Positions 6,033-6,442 of a DNA stretch of 6,442 nt are shown here, piece after piece. Under the pieces are notes generated by a model. It had not been told where the DNA came from. It saw nothing but the letters and a program-made list of their open reading frames with translations, and made no database searches. The translations under genes were made by a program, and so were the position numbers. The first letter of the stretch is position 1. Each line of letters starts with the position of its first letter. This DNA comes from Gammaproteobacteria bacterium (GTDB lineage Bacteria > Pseudomonadota > Gammaproteobacteria > Methylococcales > Methylomonadaceae): assembly GCA_024511045.1 (NCBI GenBank), contig JANEMG010000146.1:1-6442 (forward strand). Direction: 5' to 3'.

Positions 6033-6442
6033 TTATGCCATATCCGGAACAGTTTTGCCTCGTTGTCGATAGAAATCCTCGACAAAAGCCTCCAGCTTCC
6101 GGTTTTCGATCGCAAGACGCAAATTTCCCATCAAATCATGGTAATAGTAAAGATTGTGAATGGTATTCAGCCTGGAACCCAGCATCTCGCGGCATTTATC
6201 CAGATGTCTGAGATAGGCCAGTGAGTAATGCTGGCAGGTATAGCAGCCGCACTGTGGATCGATCGGCCCGGTGTCGAACTGGTAGCGGCTGTTGCGGATC
6301 CTCACCACCCCGCTGCGGGTAAACAGATGCCCGTTGCGGGCATTGCGCGTGGGCATCACACAATCGAACATATCGACCCCCCGCCGGACCGCCTCCACCA
6401 GATCCTCCGGCGTCCCGACCCCCATCAGATAGCGCGGCTTGT
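6033..6442 (-). CDS. tgt: Queuine tRNA-ribosyltransferase (TGT), C-terminal part
   Basis: Exchanges guanine 34 for the preQ1 base in GUN-anticodon tRNAs (Tyr, His, Asn, Asp), the committed tRNA step of queuosine formation. The visible 135 codons begin KPRYLMGVGTPEDL and run to a tandem TAA-TAG stop. The nucleophile segment MFDCVMPTRNARNG is present, with Asp at visible residue 26. The zinc ligands are Cys64, Cys66, Cys69 and His95. The Asp-to-first-Cys distance (38) and last-Cys-to-His distance (26) equal those of E. coli Tgt (Asp264, Cys302, Cys307, His333). By that alignment about 238 N-terminal residues lie beyond the window edge. The truncation is due to the window, not the gene. Its position just before yajC is the usual gammaproteobacterial arrangement. 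Confidence 0.96.
   Translation of the reverse strand, partial: KPRYLMGVGTPEDLVEAVRRGVDMFDCVMPTRNARNGHLFTRSGVVRIRNSRYQFDTGPIDPQCGCYTCQHYSLAYLRHLDKCREMLGSRLNTIHNLYYYHDLMGNLRLAIENRKLEAFVEDFYRQRGKTVPDMA

Overview
The window is a chromosomal housekeeping region from a gammaproteobacterium. This rests on two gene orders and on protein details. The first order is tgt-yajC-secD-secF. The second is ndk-rlmN-pilW/pilF, the order known from Pseudomonas-type genomes. Ndk and RlmN carry the E. coli-type signature residues at matching spacings. The PilW/PilF protein implies type IV pili. I cannot name a genus. Every gene reads on the minus strand, so transcription runs from high to low coordinates.

Layout in the direction of transcription: 6442-6033 is the 3' part of tgt (tRNA-guanine transglycosylase; its N-terminal ~238 codons lie outside). 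5988-5635 is yajC, 5567-3714 secD and 3653-2730 secF. Together these encode the SecDF-YajC accessory complex of the Sec translocon. A 261-bp gap (2729-2469) follows, rich in inverted repeats. Then come 2468-2037 ndk, 2065-959 rlmN (overlapping ndk by 29 nt) and 957-196 pilW/pilF (one base after the rlmN stop). The last 195 bp hold no gene I can support. They are AT-rich and may carry a promoter for a gene outside the window.

Functionally there are two transcription units or sub-units. tgt-yajC-secDF joins queuosine tRNA modification to protein export. ndk-rlmN-pilW joins nucleotide balance, rRNA/tRNA adenine methylation and assembly of the type IV pilus secretin. The two clusters are usually separate loci; here they are adjacent and co-oriented.

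I found no phage, CRISPR, toxin, defence or otherwise new protein system. The most interesting non-coding feature is the secF-ndk gap. It holds a branched inverted repeat of about 88 nt (2526-2613) with two hairpins that share the same GGGA tetraloop (minus-strand sense). A second, 9-bp-arm hairpin (2610-2639) overlaps its base, so the two folds compete. This looks like a dispersed extragenic repeat or a structured ndk leader.
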